NCBI RefSeq assembly: GCF_002095535.1
Contig: NZ_MLJI01000001.1
Location: 1,063,604-1,127,603 of the forward strand
Direction of reading: 5' to 3'
DNA: 64,000 nt
Origin: Pantoea cypripedii
Lineage (GTDB): Bacteria > Pseudomonadota > Gammaproteobacteria > Enterobacterales > Enterobacteriaceae
Positions 29,318 through 39,469 of this stretch are shown piece after piece. The notes beneath the pieces are model-generated. The model searched no databases, was not told the DNA's origin, and saw only the letters and a program-made list of their open reading frames with translations. Position numbers and translations under genes: made by a program. The first letter of the stretch is position 1. Every line of letters starts with the position of its first letter.

Positions 29318-29704
29318 ATGCAACGCATATTATTACTGACGCTTGGCTGGCTGGCGATTGTGCTGGGTACGCTGGGGATTGTATTACCTTTATTACCAAC
29401 AACGCCATTCGTGTTGCTGGCGGCCTGGTGTTTTGCCCGTTCGTCACCGCGCTTTCATCACTGGCTGCTGTGGCGCTCACCTTTTGGCCGTTACCTGCGG
29501 CACTGGCAGCAGCATCGTGCCATGCCACCCGGCGCAAAAGGGCGAGCCATGTTGCTGATTATCCTTACCTTTGCCGTGTCCATCTGGCTGGTTCACCTGC
29601 TATGGGTGCGTATCATGCTGGGCGTGATGCTGTGCATTTTGCTGCTGTTTATGTGGCGCATTCCGGTGGTGGCAGAAAGTACAGACGAACGCGAAACGGA
29701 TTGA
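29318..29704 (+). CDS. ybaN: DUF454 inner-membrane protein YbaN
   Basis: This 128-residue membrane protein of the DUF454 family has three or four transmembrane segments. The family motif GTLGIVLPLLPTTPFVLLAAWCFARSSPRFHHWL is seen near residues 17-50. It is divergent from priC, as in E. coli. The function is unknown. Confidence 0.92.
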   Translation: MQRILLLTLGWLAIVLGTLGIVLPLLPTTPFVLLAAWCFARSSPRFHHWLLWRSPFGRYLRHWQQHRAMPPGAKGRAMLLIILTFAVSIWLVHLLWVRIMLGVMLCILLLFMWRIPVVAESTDERETD

Positions 29705-29850
29705 CAGGGTTGCATTTAGGCGGCCATTTGCTTAGATTTGGGCCTCTTCGTGCGTGGCTTCCCTCTGTGAACTGACTTCGCTTAACCCGGTCCCCGGGTA
29801 ATGGCGCTATGGGAGCTGCGCGAAATAGAGATTTCATCAGGCGTAACACT

Positions 29851-30402
29851 ATGACCGCAACTGCCCAGCAGCTTGAACTCATCAAAAACAGCATCAAAAG
29901 CATTCCTGACTACCCTAAGCCGGGCATTCTGTTCCGTGATGTCACCAGTTTAATGGAAGATCCGCAGGCGTATGCCGCGTCGATCGCCATCCTGGTTGAG
30001 CGTTATCGCGACAAAGGCATCACCAAGGTGGTAGGGACGGAAGCGCGTGGTTTCCTGTTTGGTGCGCCAGTCGCACTGGGTTTGGGTGTGGGTTTTGTCC
30101 CGGTACGTAAGCCGGGCAAACTGCCGCGTGCCACCTTCAGCGAAAGCTATGAGCTGGAGTACGGCACTGACACGCTGGAGCTGCATCAGGATGCTATCCA
30201 GCCGGGTGACGTGGTGCTGGTGGTGGATGATCTGCTGGCAACCGGCGGCACCATCGAAGCTACCGTGAAACTGATTCGCCGCGCGGGCGGTGAAGTCAAA
30301 GACGCCGCCTTCATTATTAACCTGTTTGATCTGAGTGGCGAAGCACGTCTGCAAGCCATGGGCCTCGACTGCTTCAGCCTGGTCAATTTCCCCGGCCACT
30401 AA
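29851..30402 (+). CDS. apt: Adenine phosphoribosyltransferase
   Basis: Apt salvages adenine to AMP using PRPP in the cytoplasm. I chose ATG 29851 ([18 protein letters not shown]), giving exactly 183 residues as in E. coli; an upstream ATG at 29809 lacks homologous support. The PRPP-binding motif [16 protein letters not shown] (about residues 126-141) and the flexible-loop region [18 protein letters not shown] are intact. Confidence 0.97.
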   Translation: MTATAQQLELIKNSIKSIPDYPKPGILFRDVTSLMEDPQAYAASIAILVERYRDKGITKVVGTEARGFLFGAPVALGLGVGFVPVRKPGKLPRATFSESYELEYGTDTLELHQDAIQPGDVVLVVDDLLATGGTIEATVKLIRRAGGEVKDAAFIINLFDLSGEARLQAMGLDCFSLVNFPGH

Positions 30403-30596
30403 GGCCAGTGCGCTCCGCCTTAGCGCGGGGCGCGACTTCCGCAAAGTAATAGGCATATCCTGTTGTGGCTGTTAGACTACTGCCAAAATAAACAGGGTTT
30501 GCAAAGCAGCATTTTTCCCCTTTTGACTTACGGCGGACTGCGGTTCTTCAGCCGTGCCGCTGTGCCAACTCAACCAAATCCAGTGATCGAATCCAC

Positions 30597-32561
30597 ATGA
30601 GCTATCAGGTACTTGCGCGAAAATGGCGTCCCCAGGCTTTTGCTGACGTAGTCGGTCAGGAACATGTGCTGACTGCGCTGGCCAACGGGTTGTCACTGGG
30701 ACGAATCCATCATGCTTATCTCTTTTCCGGCACTCGTGGCGTGGGTAAAACCTCGATTGCGCGTTTGCTGGCCAAGGGCCTCAACTGCGAAACCGGTATC
30801 ACCTCGACGCCCTGCGGCGTATGTGATAACTGCCGGGAAATTGAGCAGGGACGTTTTGTCGATCTGATTGAGATCGATGCCGCCTCGCGGACCAAAGTCG
30901 AAGACACGCGTGACCTGCTGGATAACGTGCAGTACGCACCTGCGCGCGGACGCTTCAAAGTCTATCTGATTGATGAAGTGCATATGCTGTCGCGTCACAG
31001 CTTCAACGCGTTGTTAAAAACGCTGGAGGAGCCACCGGCGCACGTTAAATTCCTGCTGGCCACCACTGACCCACAAAAACTGCCGGTCACCATTTTGTCG
31101 CGCTGTTTGCAGTTCCATCTCAAGGCGCTGGATGTGGAACAAATTCGTCAGCAGCTGGAGCATATTCTGCAACAGGAGCAGATCGCCGCAGAGCCGCGCG
31201 CACTGCAACTGCTGGCGCGTGCAGCCGAGGGGAGCATGCGTGATGCCCTCAGTCTGACCGACCAGGCGATTGCCATGGGGCAGGGCAGCGTGACGCGCGA
31301 TAGCGTGGCGCAGATGCTCGGTACGCTGGATGATGAGCAGCCGCTGGCGTTAATTGAAGCGCTGAGCGACGGTAACGGCGAACAGGTGATGGCGCTGCTG
31401 AATCAGGCGGCGTCGCGCGGTGTTGAATGGGAAGCGCTGCTGGTGGAGATGTTACGCCTGCTGCATCGTATTGCGATGGTGCAGTTACTTCCCAGCTCCC
31501 TCAGTGATGATGAGTTCAGCCAGGCACAGCGCCTGCGTGAACTGGCGCGCGTGCTGCCACCTGCGGATGTGCAGCTGTATTACCAGACGCTGCTGATGGG
31601 GCGTAAAGATCTGCCGCTGGCACCGGATCGGCGTCTGGGCGTGGAGATGACTTTGCTGCGTGCGCTGGCGTTCCATCCACAGGCGGCGATTGCCGAACCT
31701 GTGGCGCGCCCGGTATTAACCCCCCAGGCGGTTCCGGCTCAGACCCCGGTCCCGACCCAGGTTGTGGCGGCTCAACCACAAATGGCACCGCCACAGACTG
31801 AAGCGCCGCCGATTCCTGCCGATTATCCTGATATGCCCCCTGCGCCGGAAAATCTGCCGGATGCGACCAGCCAGTTATTGCAGGCGCGTACCCAGCTGTT
31901 GCGTCAGGGAGCCAGCAAAGCAAAAAAGAGTGAGCCGGCAGCGCGTTCCGCGCGGCCGGCTAATGCGGCGCTGGAACGTCTGGCTAACGTCACGGAACGG
32001 GTACAGCAACGCAGCGAGCCGGCGGTAAAGGCGACGGCGAAGCCGGAAGCGTATCGCTGGAAGGCGCAAACGCCGACTGAGGAAGTGATCGCTGCCCCGG
32101 TTGCGACGCCAAAAGCCTTGCGTTCGGCACTGGAGCATGAGAAAACGCCTGAGCTGGCGTTGTGTCTGGCGGAAGAAGCGCAGCAGCGCGATGCCTGGGC
32201 AGCTGAAATCGCAGCACTGACGCTGCCGAAGCTGGTGCAGCAACTGGCGCTGAATGCGTGGAAAGAGCAGGGTGACAACAGCGTCTGCCTGCATCTGCGC
32301 AGCAGTCAGCGCCATTTGAATTCAGGTTCTGCGCGCCAGGTGTTAGCGGAAGCACTCAGCGCGGCCGCCGGTCAGACAGTTGAACTGACCATTGTTGAAG
32401 ACGATAATTCCACGGTAATGACGCCACTGGAATGGCGTCAGGCCATTTATGAAGAGAAGCTGGCGCAGGCGCGTCAGTCGATCATTAGCGATACCCACAT
32501 TCAGACGTTGCGTCGCTTTTTTGATGCCGACCTGGATGAAGAGAGTATTCGACCCGTATGA
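30597..32561 (+). CDS. dnaX: DNA polymerase III tau/gamma subunit
   Basis: DnaX makes tau, and by frameshifting gamma, the ATPase subunits of the clamp loader; tau also binds the polymerase and DnaB. The 654-residue tau has Walker [10 protein letters not shown], a zinc module with CGVCDNC, Walker [11 protein letters not shown] and the sensor SRC motif. A Pro/Ala-rich linker (about residues 365-440) leads to the tau-specific C-terminal domains. A -1 slippery site at 31922-31928 yields gamma. It is followed by ybaB and recR, probably as one operon. Confidence 0.97.
   Translation: MSYQVLARKWRPQAFADVVGQEHVLTALANGLSLGRIHHAYLFSGTRGVGKTSIARLLAKGLNCETGITSTPCGVCDNCREIEQGRFVDLIEIDAASRTKVEDTRDLLDNVQYAPARGRFKVYLIDEVHMLSRHSFNALLKTLEEPPAHVKFLLATTDPQKLPVTILSRCLQFHLKALDVEQIRQQLEHILQQEQIAAEPRALQLLARAAEGSMRDALSLTDQAIAMGQGSVTRDSVAQMLGTLDDEQPLALIEALSDGNGEQVMALLNQAASRGVEWEALLVEMLRLLHRIAMVQLLPSSLSDDEFSQAQRLRELARVLPPADVQLYYQTLLMGRKDLPLAPDRRLGVEMTLLRALAFHPQAAIAEPVARPVLTPQAVPAQTPVPTQVVAAQPQMAPPQTEAPPIPADYPDMPPAPENLPDATSQLLQARTQLLRQGASKAKKSEPAARSARPANAALERLANVTERVQQRSEPAVKATAKPEAYRWKAQTPTEEVIAAPVATPKALRSALEHEKTPELALCLAEEAQQRDAWAAEIAALTLPKLVQQLALNAWKEQGDNSVCLHLRSSQRHLNSGSARQVLAEALSAAAGQTVELTIVEDDNSTVMTPLEWRQAIYEEKLAQARQSIISDTHIQTLRRFFDADLDEESIRPV
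31911..31955 (+). other. dnaX programmed -1 frameshift signal (gamma subunit)
   Basis: A AAA AAG (31922-31928) lies in the zero frame at codons 442-444. An AGGGAG element lies about 10 bp upstream and a GC-rich hairpin (CCGGC... to ...GCCGG) follows. After slipping, the ribosome reads GAG then TGA at 31931-31933, giving a 445-residue gamma ending in KKE, as in E. coli. Confidence 0.92.
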
Positions 32562-32614
32562 ACACGCTGCCGCGCGATGAGCGCGCAACGCAGCCCCAGC
32601 AGAGAGAGAAAACT

Positions 32615-32944
32615 ATGTTTGGAAAAGGCGGATTGGGCAACCTGATGAAACAGGCCCAGCAGATGCAGGACAAAATGGCCAAAGTTCAGGAAGAGATCGC
32701 CGCGCTGGAAGTGACCGGCGAATCAGGTGCTGGCCTGGTCAAAGTTACCATCAACGGCGCGCATAACTGCCGTCGCGTAGAAGTCGATCCCAGCCTGCTG
32801 GAAGATGACAAGGATATGCTGGAAGATCTGATCGCTGCGGCATTCAACGACGCAGCACGCCGCATCGATGAAACCCAGAAAGAGAAAATGGCTTCCGTAT
32901 CTGCCGGTATGCAGCTGCCGCCAGGCTTCAAGATGCCGTTCTGA
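32615..32944 (+). CDS. ybaB: Nucleoid-associated protein YbaB/EbfC
   Basis: YbaB binds DNA as a dimer and may affect nucleoid structure and recombination near RecR. I chose ATG 32615 ([20 protein letters not shown]), giving 109 residues, identical in length to E. coli; the longer frame starting within dnaX is not supported. Its TGA overlaps the recR ATG (ATGA type, 1 nt shared), indicating coupled translation. Confidence 0.96.
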   Translation: MFGKGGLGNLMKQAQQMQDKMAKVQEEIAALEVTGESGAGLVKVTINGAHNCRRVEVDPSLLEDDKDMLEDLIAAAFNDAARRIDETQKEKMASVSAGMQLPPGFKMPF

Positions 32945-33549
32945 TGCAAACCAGTCCACTGCTTGAATCTTTGATGGAGTCGCTGCGTTGCCTGCCGGGC
33001 GTGGGTCCGAAGTCGGCGCAGCGTATGGCGTTTCATTTGTTGCAGCGCGATCGCAGCGGTGGCATGCGTCTGGCGCAGGCATTGACCCGCGCCATGTCGG
33101 AAATCGGCCACTGTGCCGATTGCCGTACCTTCACCGAGCAGGAAATCTGCACCATCTGCGCTAATCCGCGTCGTCAGCAAAACGGTCAGATTTGCGTGGT
33201 GGAAAGTCCGGCGGATATCCACGCCATTGAGCAAACCGGCCAGTTTGCCGGACGCTACTTTGTGCTGATGGGCCACCTGTCGCCGCTGGATGGCATTGGT
33301 CCGCACGATATCGGGTTGGATCGCCTTGAGCAGCGTCTGGAGCAGGAAAGTTTGCAGGAAGTGATCCTCGCCACCAATCCAACGGTGGAAGGGGAGGCGA
33401 CGGCAAACTATATCGCCGAGCTGTGCAACCAGTATGGCGTTGATGCCAGCCGCATTGCGCACGGTGTGCCGGTGGGGGGCGAGCTGGAGATGGTCGATGG
33501 TACCACCCTGTCGCACTCGTTAGCCGGACGTCATAAGATTAAATTCTGA
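32944..33549 (+). CDS. recR: Recombination mediator RecR
   Basis: RecR works with RecF and RecO to load RecA on SSB-coated gaps. The 201-residue protein has an N-terminal helix-hairpin-helix ([17 protein letters not shown]), a four-Cys zinc finger ([16 protein letters not shown]) and a Toprim domain ([17 protein letters not shown]). Its ATG overlaps the ybaB stop. The next gene, htpG, has its own heat-shock promoter. Confidence 0.97.
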   Translation: MQTSPLLESLMESLRCLPGVGPKSAQRMAFHLLQRDRSGGMRLAQALTRAMSEIGHCADCRTFTEQEICTICANPRRQQNGQICVVESPADIHAIEQTGQFAGRYFVLMGHLSPLDGIGPHDIGLDRLEQRLEQESLQEVILATNPTVEGEATANYIAELCNQYGVDASRIAHGVPVGGELEMVDGTTLSHSLAGRHKIKF

Positions 33550-33578
33550 ACACTTGCTGGTGTCGTCACTGACACCGG

Positions 33579-33606
33579 CTTGAAATTCTCCGCACCATCC
33601 CCATCT
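33579..33606 (+). promoter_or_regulatory. Sigma-32 heat-shock promoter of htpG
   Basis: CTTGAAA (33579-33585) and CCCCATCT (33599-33606) are separated by 13 bp and match the sigma-32 -35 and -10 consensus (CTTGAAA, CCCCATNT). The htpG start codon follows about 40 bp downstream. Confidence 0.9.
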
Positions 33607-33647
33607 CTTCCTCAACGTTCGATCAACCCGATTCAGTTGAGGTAGCA

Positions 33648-35522
33648 ATGACCATGAAAGGACAAGAGACGCGTGGCTTCCAGTCAGAGGTAAAACAACT
33701 TCTGCACCTGATGATCCATTCCCTCTATTCAAACAAAGAGATTTTCCTGCGTGAACTGATCTCCAACGCCTCTGATGCGGCTGACAAACTGCGCTTCCGC
33801 GCGCTGTCGGCACCGGATCTGTATGAAGGCGACGGCGAGCTGCGTGTGCGGATCTCGGTCGACAAGGAAAATCGTACGCTGACGTTGAGCGACAACGGCA
33901 TCGGCATGCGTCGTGATGAGGTGATTGAGAACCTCGGTACCATCGCGAAATCAGGCACCAAAGCGTTCCTGGAATCGATGGGTTCTGACTCGGCAAAAGA
34001 CAGCCAGCTGATTGGCCAGTTTGGTGTCGGTTTCTACTCTGCTTTTATCGTGGCCGATAAAGTCACGGTGCGCACGCGTGCCGCCGGTGCCAGCGCTGAT
34101 GAAGGCGTGTTCTGGGAATCGGCTGGCGAAGGTGAATATACCCTCGCAGAAATCGAAAAAGCCGATCGCGGCACCGAAATCACCCTGCATATGCGTGAAG
34201 GCGAGGATGAGTTCCTTGATGCCTGGCGCGTGCGCAGCATCATCAGCAAATATTCCGATCACATCGCGCTGCCGGTAGAAATCGAAAGCAAAGATGAAGA
34301 AAGCGACGCCACCAGCTGGGAAAAGATCAACAAAGCCCAGGCGCTGTGGACGCGTAACAAAGCGGAAATCAGCGACGAAGAATACAACGAATTCTACAAA
34401 CATATCGCCCATGACTTCAGCGATCCGGCGATCTGGAGCCACAACCGGGTGGAAGGTAAGCAGGAGTACACCAGCCTGCTGTATATCCCGGCACGCGCCC
34501 CGTTCGACATGTGGAACCGCGACCACAAACACGGCCTGAAACTTTATGTTCAGCGCGTGTTTATCATGGATGACGCCGAGCAGTTTATGCCGAACTATCT
34601 ACGTTTCGTGCGTGGTCTGATCGACTCCAATGACCTGCCGCTTAACGTGTCGCGTGAGATCCTGCAAGACAGCCGCGTAACCCAAAGCCTGCGTGGCGCG
34701 CTGACCAAGCGCAGCCTGCAAATGCTGGAAAAACTGGCGAAAGATGACGCGGAAAAATATCAGCAGTTCTGGAAAGAGTTCGGTCTGGTACTGAAAGAAG
34801 GTCCGGCGGAAGATAATGCCAACCAGCAGCAGATCGCTAAGCTGCTGCGTTTTGCCACCACACAAAGCGAAGGGGCGGAACAAACCATTTCGCTGGAAGA
34901 TTACCTGAGCCGTATGGTGGAAGGTCAGGATAAGATTTACTACATCACCGCCGATAGCTACGCTGCGGCGAAGAGCAGCCCGCATCTGGAGCTGTTCCGC
35001 AAAAAAGGTATCGAGGTGCTGCTGCTGTCCGATCGTATCGACGAATGGATGATGAGCTACCTGACCGAGTTCGACGGTAAATCCTTCCAGTCCGTGAGCA
35101 AAGCGGATGAATCGCTGAGCAAGCTGGCTGACGAAGAAACCGAAGAACAGAAGGAAGCGGAAAAAGCGCTGGAGCCGTTCGTTGACCGCGTGAAAACCCT
35201 GCTGGGCGAGCGTGTCAAAGAAGTGCGTTTAACCCATCGTCTGACCGATACTCCGGCGATTGTCACCACTGACGCCAACGAAATGAGCACCCAGATGGCG
35301 AAACTGTTCGCTGCTGCGGGCCAGGAAGTGCCGGATGTGAAGTACATCTTCGAACTGAACCCGGATCATACGCTGGTGAAACGCGTGGCAGATACCCAGG
35401 ATGAAAGCCGCTTTGGTGAATGGGTGGAGCTGCTGCTGGATCAGGCGCTGCTGGCTGAGCGCGGTACGCTGGACGATCCTAACCAGTTTATCCGCCGTAT
35501 GAACCAGCTGCTGACGGCTTAA
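33648..35522 (+). CDS. htpG: Molecular chaperone HtpG (Hsp90)
   Basis: HtpG is the bacterial Hsp90, a dimeric ATP-dependent chaperone. The N-terminal GHKL ATPase shows [22 protein letters not shown] and GTIAKSGT, followed by middle and C-terminal dimerisation domains (624 residues). Two starts are possible: ATG 33648 (MTMKGQETR) or ATG 33654, the latter matching E. coli MKGQETR. A sigma-32 promoter precedes it. A stable hairpin and then a REP-like pair follow the stop. Confidence 0.97.
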   Translation: MTMKGQETRGFQSEVKQLLHLMIHSLYSNKEIFLRELISNASDAADKLRFRALSAPDLYEGDGELRVRISVDKENRTLTLSDNGIGMRRDEVIENLGTIAKSGTKAFLESMGSDSAKDSQLIGQFGVGFYSAFIVADKVTVRTRAAGASADEGVFWESAGEGEYTLAEIEKADRGTEITLHMREGEDEFLDAWRVRSIISKYSDHIALPVEIESKDEESDATSWEKINKAQALWTRNKAEISDEEYNEFYKHIAHDFSDPAIWSHNRVEGKQEYTSLLYIPARAPFDMWNRDHKHGLKLYVQRVFIMDDAEQFMPNYLRFVRGLIDSNDLPLNVSREILQDSRVTQSLRGALTKRSLQMLEKLAKDDAEKYQQFWKEFGLVLKEGPAEDNANQQQIAKLLRFATTQSEGAEQTISLEDYLSRMVEGQDKIYYITADSYAAAKSSPHLELFRKKGIEVLLLSDRIDEWMMSYLTEFDGKSFQSVSKADESLSKLADEETEEQKEAEKALEPFVDRVKTLLGERVKEVRLTHRLTDTPAIVTTDANEMSTQMAKLFAAAGQEVPDVKYIFELNPDHTLVKRVADTQDESRFGEWVELLLDQALLAERGTLDDPNQFIRRMNQLLTA

Positions 35523-35525
35523 CAT

Positions 35526-35549
35526 AAAAAGGGCGGCTTCGGTCGCCCT
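35526..35549. terminator. Hairpin terminator after htpG
   Basis: GGGCGGC, a TTCG tetraloop and GTCGCCC form a 7-bp stem directly after AAAAA. On the minus strand the stem is followed by five T; on the plus strand no T tract follows. It could end minus-strand transcription from the LysR gene and stabilise the htpG mRNA end. Confidence 0.6.
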
Positions 35550-35565
35550 GATACATCAGATCCAT

Positions 35566-35635
35566 GTAGCGGCGCGATTTATCGCGCTTTTTTTTTGAAC
35601 AAAGGTCAAAAGAGCGCGATAAATCGCGCCGCTAC
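35566..35635. repeat. REP-like inverted pair between htpG and LysR gene
   Basis: Forward copy at 35566-35587 and inverted copy at 35614-35635, both perfect to the 22-bp unit, with 26 bp between, including a run of nine T. The inverted copy ends 1 bp before the stop codon of the LysR gene. Confidence 0.88.
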
Positions 35636-35636
35636 G

Positions 35637-36512
35637 TTAATGCAGTGCCTCATCCCGTAACCAATCGCGAAACAAGGTAATTTCCGCATCATGCTGCCGC
35701 GAGGCTTTGGTCATCATCCAGGTGGCACGATCTACGCGCACAAAGCCGAGCGGAGCGATCAGCGTGCCGTCGTTTAACTCCTGACGCACCAGCAGGCGCG
35801 GTGCCATGATCACCCCCAGCCCATTTCTTGCCGCCTGGATACCCAGCGTGAGATTGTCGAAATGTTTACCCACCCAAAAATTACCCCGGGTGCCACTGGT
35901 TTTCGACCATTCGGCCCAGGCGTGCAGTCGCGTGTCGGCATGCAATAGCGGAAGCGTGGCCAGGTCCTGTTCATTCTGGAAACGCGCAGCAAATTGCGGG
36001 GCGCAGAGCGGGCCGATGTAATCATCGCTGATCAGCGTGGCATCAATATCGTCATCAGGTGACTGTTCATAGCTGAGAATCAGTACATCGGTGTGTTCGC
36101 TGCGCAGCAGATCGATCTCCACCAATTGCTGGAACTGGATCTCAATGTCGGGATAACGCAGATAAAAGCTGCTGATACGCGGAATCAACCATTGGGAAAG
36201 AAAACTGGGGGCGCAGGAGACGCTGAGGTGATGGCGCATACCGGTACGAATACTTTCGCAGGTGGTGGACAGTTCGCTAAAGGCTTTCTGGCAACTGACC
36301 AGCAAGCGCTCACCATGTGAGGTTAATTTGACGCGTCCATTGGTGCGAACAAACAGAGGCTTGCCCATCCAGCTTTCCAGCTGACGAACCTGATGGCTGA
36401 TGGCGCTGTGAGTCACATGCAGGCGTTCAGCGGCAACGCTAAAACTGCTGTGGAGGGCCGCCTGGTGAAAATAATGCAGTGCGCGTAACGAAGGTAGCCC
36501 GGTCATACTCAT
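35637..36512 (-). CDS. LysR-family transcriptional regulator (GcvA/AmpR-like)
   Basis: This is a 291-residue LysR regulator with an N-terminal winged helix-turn-helix (SFSVAAERLHVTHSAISHQVRQLESWMG, about residues 24-51) and a C-terminal co-inducer domain. The opening LPSLRALHYFHQAALHSSF is typical of the GcvA/AmpR branch. The target is unknown. E. coli has no regulator between htpG and adk. It is divergent from the unknown gene at 36705, which is a possible target. Confidence 0.85.
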   Translation of the reverse strand: MSMTGLPSLRALHYFHQAALHSSFSVAAERLHVTHSAISHQVRQLESWMGKPLFVRTNGRVKLTSHGERLLVSCQKAFSELSTTCESIRTGMRHHLSVSCAPSFLSQWLIPRISSFYLRYPDIEIQFQQLVEIDLLRSEHTDVLILSYEQSPDDDIDATLISDDYIGPLCAPQFAARFQNEQDLATLPLLHADTRLHAWAEWSKTSGTRGNFWVGKHFDNLTLGIQAARNGLGVIMAPRLLVRQELNDGTLIAPLGFVRVDRATWMMTKASRQHDAEITLFRDWLRDEALH

Positions 36513-36704
36513 CCCCTGTGTAAAAACCTAACAGGGATTGTCAGTTTATATCATTTCAAAGTCCAGCCGCATTGGCCTAACCTTTCCCCCTGATTATGGC
36601 GGGTTGACTGGCAGGCGTCTCTGTGTTTACGCCGGTGATTTTCGCCATGGACCTGAGCATCACCCGCCATCCCACACAGCAAAAAATAAGAGAATAATCA
36701 CGCG

Positions 36705-37595
36705 ATGGCTCGACAGAATGCTTCTGCCAGGGCGGCGGCGCGCGATCGGCTTCGCGGCTTGCTTTCCCGCCACTACCGGCTTGAACAGTATGACCTGTTC
36801 TTTGCACCTTCATTACATATTGCGCGGGTGTTGCTCTCGCAGCTGTTCTTACGTCAGGAGCAGGCGCGCAATCAGTCTCGTTTTGCCTCGCAATATCGCG
36901 CCAGTGAATTAAGCGTATTACCGGCGGTTCCGGTCATGGCGGGGAATATCGCGCTGATTGAACATGTTGATCTGTTCTATGGCCGCGTGCGTCCGCTGGA
37001 TGAGTGTCAAAGCCAGAGCGTAACGGATGCGTCTGAGTCTTTTGCCTCGCAATTGCACCGTCGTCTGATCAGCGATGCCCGGCTATTTGTGGCGCGTCTG
37101 GATCGCCACGCAGAATTAAGCGCAGATCTGGTGTTGATCGCTTTGCGTACCCAGGATTTCAGTACGCTGGTGCGCAGCGAGTTGCGGTTGTTTGAACAGG
37201 GGCTGGCCCTCGGCGATACGCCGGAGCAGGCGCTGGCGCAGATGGCGGCAACGGGGTGGCGACCTTACAATATCGCCAGTGTCGACACCATCACGCTGGA
37301 AGCGCCATTTTCACTGCAATCTCTCCAGCAGCCCGGCCTGCCGTTTGCAATTTTGCCGACACTGCCCGGCAAGCCGCCACCGGAGCCGAATCCCGATTTG
37401 CAGCTGTGGCCAGTACAAAGGCGCATGTTGTTACGTGCCAATGTGCGCGGTAGCGCAACCAAAAGTCAGAATATGACCAGCACACTGGCGAAGCGTCTGC
37501 GCGAGCTGCTGAATAGCGGTCGCGATTCTGAAAAAGTGGAAAAATCCCGCATCGGGCTGGTATCCGCAACAAAAGGCAGTAAAGTAGGACATTAG
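36705..37595 (+). CDS. Hypothetical protein between LysR regulator and adk
   Basis: I do not recognise this 296-residue protein. It starts MARQNASARAAARDRLRGLL and is rich in Arg, Leu and Gln. It has no signal peptide or clear membrane helix, a Pro-rich stretch around LPTLPGKPPPEPNPDLQLWP (about residues 225-244) and a basic tail. Leu/Arg-rich helices dominate the first two thirds. The gene has good length and codon use, and lies 192 bp from a divergent LysR gene. No counterpart occurs at this place in E. coli. No function can be assigned. Confidence 0.7.
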   Translation: MARQNASARAAARDRLRGLLSRHYRLEQYDLFFAPSLHIARVLLSQLFLRQEQARNQSRFASQYRASELSVLPAVPVMAGNIALIEHVDLFYGRVRPLDECQSQSVTDASESFASQLHRRLISDARLFVARLDRHAELSADLVLIALRTQDFSTLVRSELRLFEQGLALGDTPEQALAQMAATGWRPYNIASVDTITLEAPFSLQSLQQPGLPFAILPTLPGKPPPEPNPDLQLWPVQRRMLLRANVRGSATKSQNMTSTLAKRLRELLNSGRDSEKVEKSRIGLVSATKGSKVGH

Positions 37596-37636
37596 GCGTA
37601 ACCGCGCCCCCTTTCCTTGTGGTGCGCGGGTCATAA

Positions 37637-38338
<702 letters not shown>

Positions 38339-38346
38339 GCCATCTC

Positions 38347-38369
38347 AGGGCCGGTTTACCGGCCCTTTT
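38347..38369 (+). terminator. Terminator of adk
   Basis: AGGGCCGG, a TTTA loop and CCGGCCCT form a perfect stem followed by TTT, beginning 9 bp after the adk stop. Confidence 0.88.
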
Positions 38370-38452
38370 GCAGCAATTGCTTTCCCCTCCGGCTTTTTCC
38401 GCTACAATTTCTCCCGATTTTGACCCATTCGTTTTGACAGCAAGGAAATACA

Positions 38453-39412
38453 ATGAGGCAAGAAAAGCCCGGGGTTTTACTGGTCAATTTAGGCACACCA
38501 GAGGCACCCACTACACCCGCAGTTAAACGTTATCTGAAACAATTCCTTGGTGACCCGCGAGTGGTTGATACACCGCGCTGGCTGTGGTGGCCGATTCTTA
38601 ACTTCATCATTTTGCCATTTCGATCGCCGCGCGTGTCCAAACTGTATGCGTCGGTATGGATGGATGAAGGTTCACCGTTGATGGTGTTCAGCCAGCGGCA
38701 ACGCGCTGCGCTGGCGCAGCAGCTGGATATGCCGGTAGAGCTGGGAATGAGCTACGGTCAACCGAGTCTCGATGGTGCGGTGCAGCGCCTGCTGGCGCAG
38801 GGCGTGACCAAATTGATCGTACTGCCACTCTATCCGCAATTCTCCTGCTCAACGGTGGCTGCCGTGTGGGATGGCCTGGCGACCAGCTTCAAACCGCTGC
38901 GTTCACTGCCAGAAGTGGCATTTATCCGTGATTATGCCGAGCATCCGGCGTATATCGCCGCCCTGAAAGCGTCAGTCGAGCGTTCGTTTGCACAGCATGG
39001 CGAGCCGGATCTGCTGGTCCTTTCTTATCATGGCATCCCGCAGCGCTTTGCTGACGAAGGCGATGATTATCCGCAGCGCTGTAAAGACACCACCGCTGCA
39101 CTGGCGGCTGCGCTGGGTATCGCCCCGCATAAAATTATGATGACCTTCCAGTCGCGCTTTGGCCGCGAGCCGTGGCTGACGCCTTACACCGATGAAACCA
39201 TGCAGGGTTTACCTGCGAAAGGTATCAAACATGTACAGGTGATGAGTCCGGGTTTTTCCGCCGACTGTCTCGAAACGCTGGAGGAGATTAGCGAGCAGAA
39301 TCGCGAATTTTTCCTGCACGCTGGCGGTGAAAAATTTGAGTATATTCCTGCACTCAACGCGGACGATGAACACATCGAAATGATGGTTCAGCTGGTCAAC
39401 GCACGTCGTTAA
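38453..39412 (+). CDS. hemH: Ferrochelatase
   Basis: HemH inserts ferrous iron into protoporphyrin IX, the last step of haem synthesis, at the inner face of the membrane. The 319-residue protein has the catalytic His in [12 protein letters not shown] and the conserved [15 protein letters not shown] region with the acidic partner. The start has AAGGAA upstream. The esterase gene aes that follows hemH in E. coli is absent here. Confidence 0.97.
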   Translation: MRQEKPGVLLVNLGTPEAPTTPAVKRYLKQFLGDPRVVDTPRWLWWPILNFIILPFRSPRVSKLYASVWMDEGSPLMVFSQRQRAALAQQLDMPVELGMSYGQPSLDGAVQRLLAQGVTKLIVLPLYPQFSCSTVAAVWDGLATSFKPLRSLPEVAFIRDYAEHPAYIAALKASVERSFAQHGEPDLLVLSYHGIPQRFADEGDDYPQRCKDTTAALAAALGIAPHKIMMTFQSRFGREPWLTPYTDETMQGLPAKGIKHVQVMSPGFSADCLETLEEISEQNREFFLHAGGEKFEYIPALNADDEHIEMMVQLVNARR

Positions 39413-39418
39413 GGGAGC

Positions 39419-39446
39419 GGCAGAGAATGTGCTATCATTCTCTGCC
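39419..39446 (+). terminator. Strong hairpin between hemH and gsk
   Basis: A perfect 11-bp stem GGCAGAGAATG / CATTCTCTGCC with a 6-nt loop starts 7 bp after the hemH stop and is followed by TGATTTT. It can act as a hemH terminator. It ends only 23 bp before the gsk ATG, so it may also affect gsk expression. Confidence 0.65.
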
Positions 39447-39469
39447 TGATTTTCCACACGGCATCCCCC

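Noticed and set aside
33557..33578. GGTGTC...GACACC hairpin after recR as terminator
   Set aside because: No T tract follows and the sigma-32 -35 element starts immediately after it.
36538..36912. ORF of 124 codons overlapping the LysR-adk unknown gene
   Set aside because: It crosses into the larger, better-supported 296-residue frame and has a poor composition.
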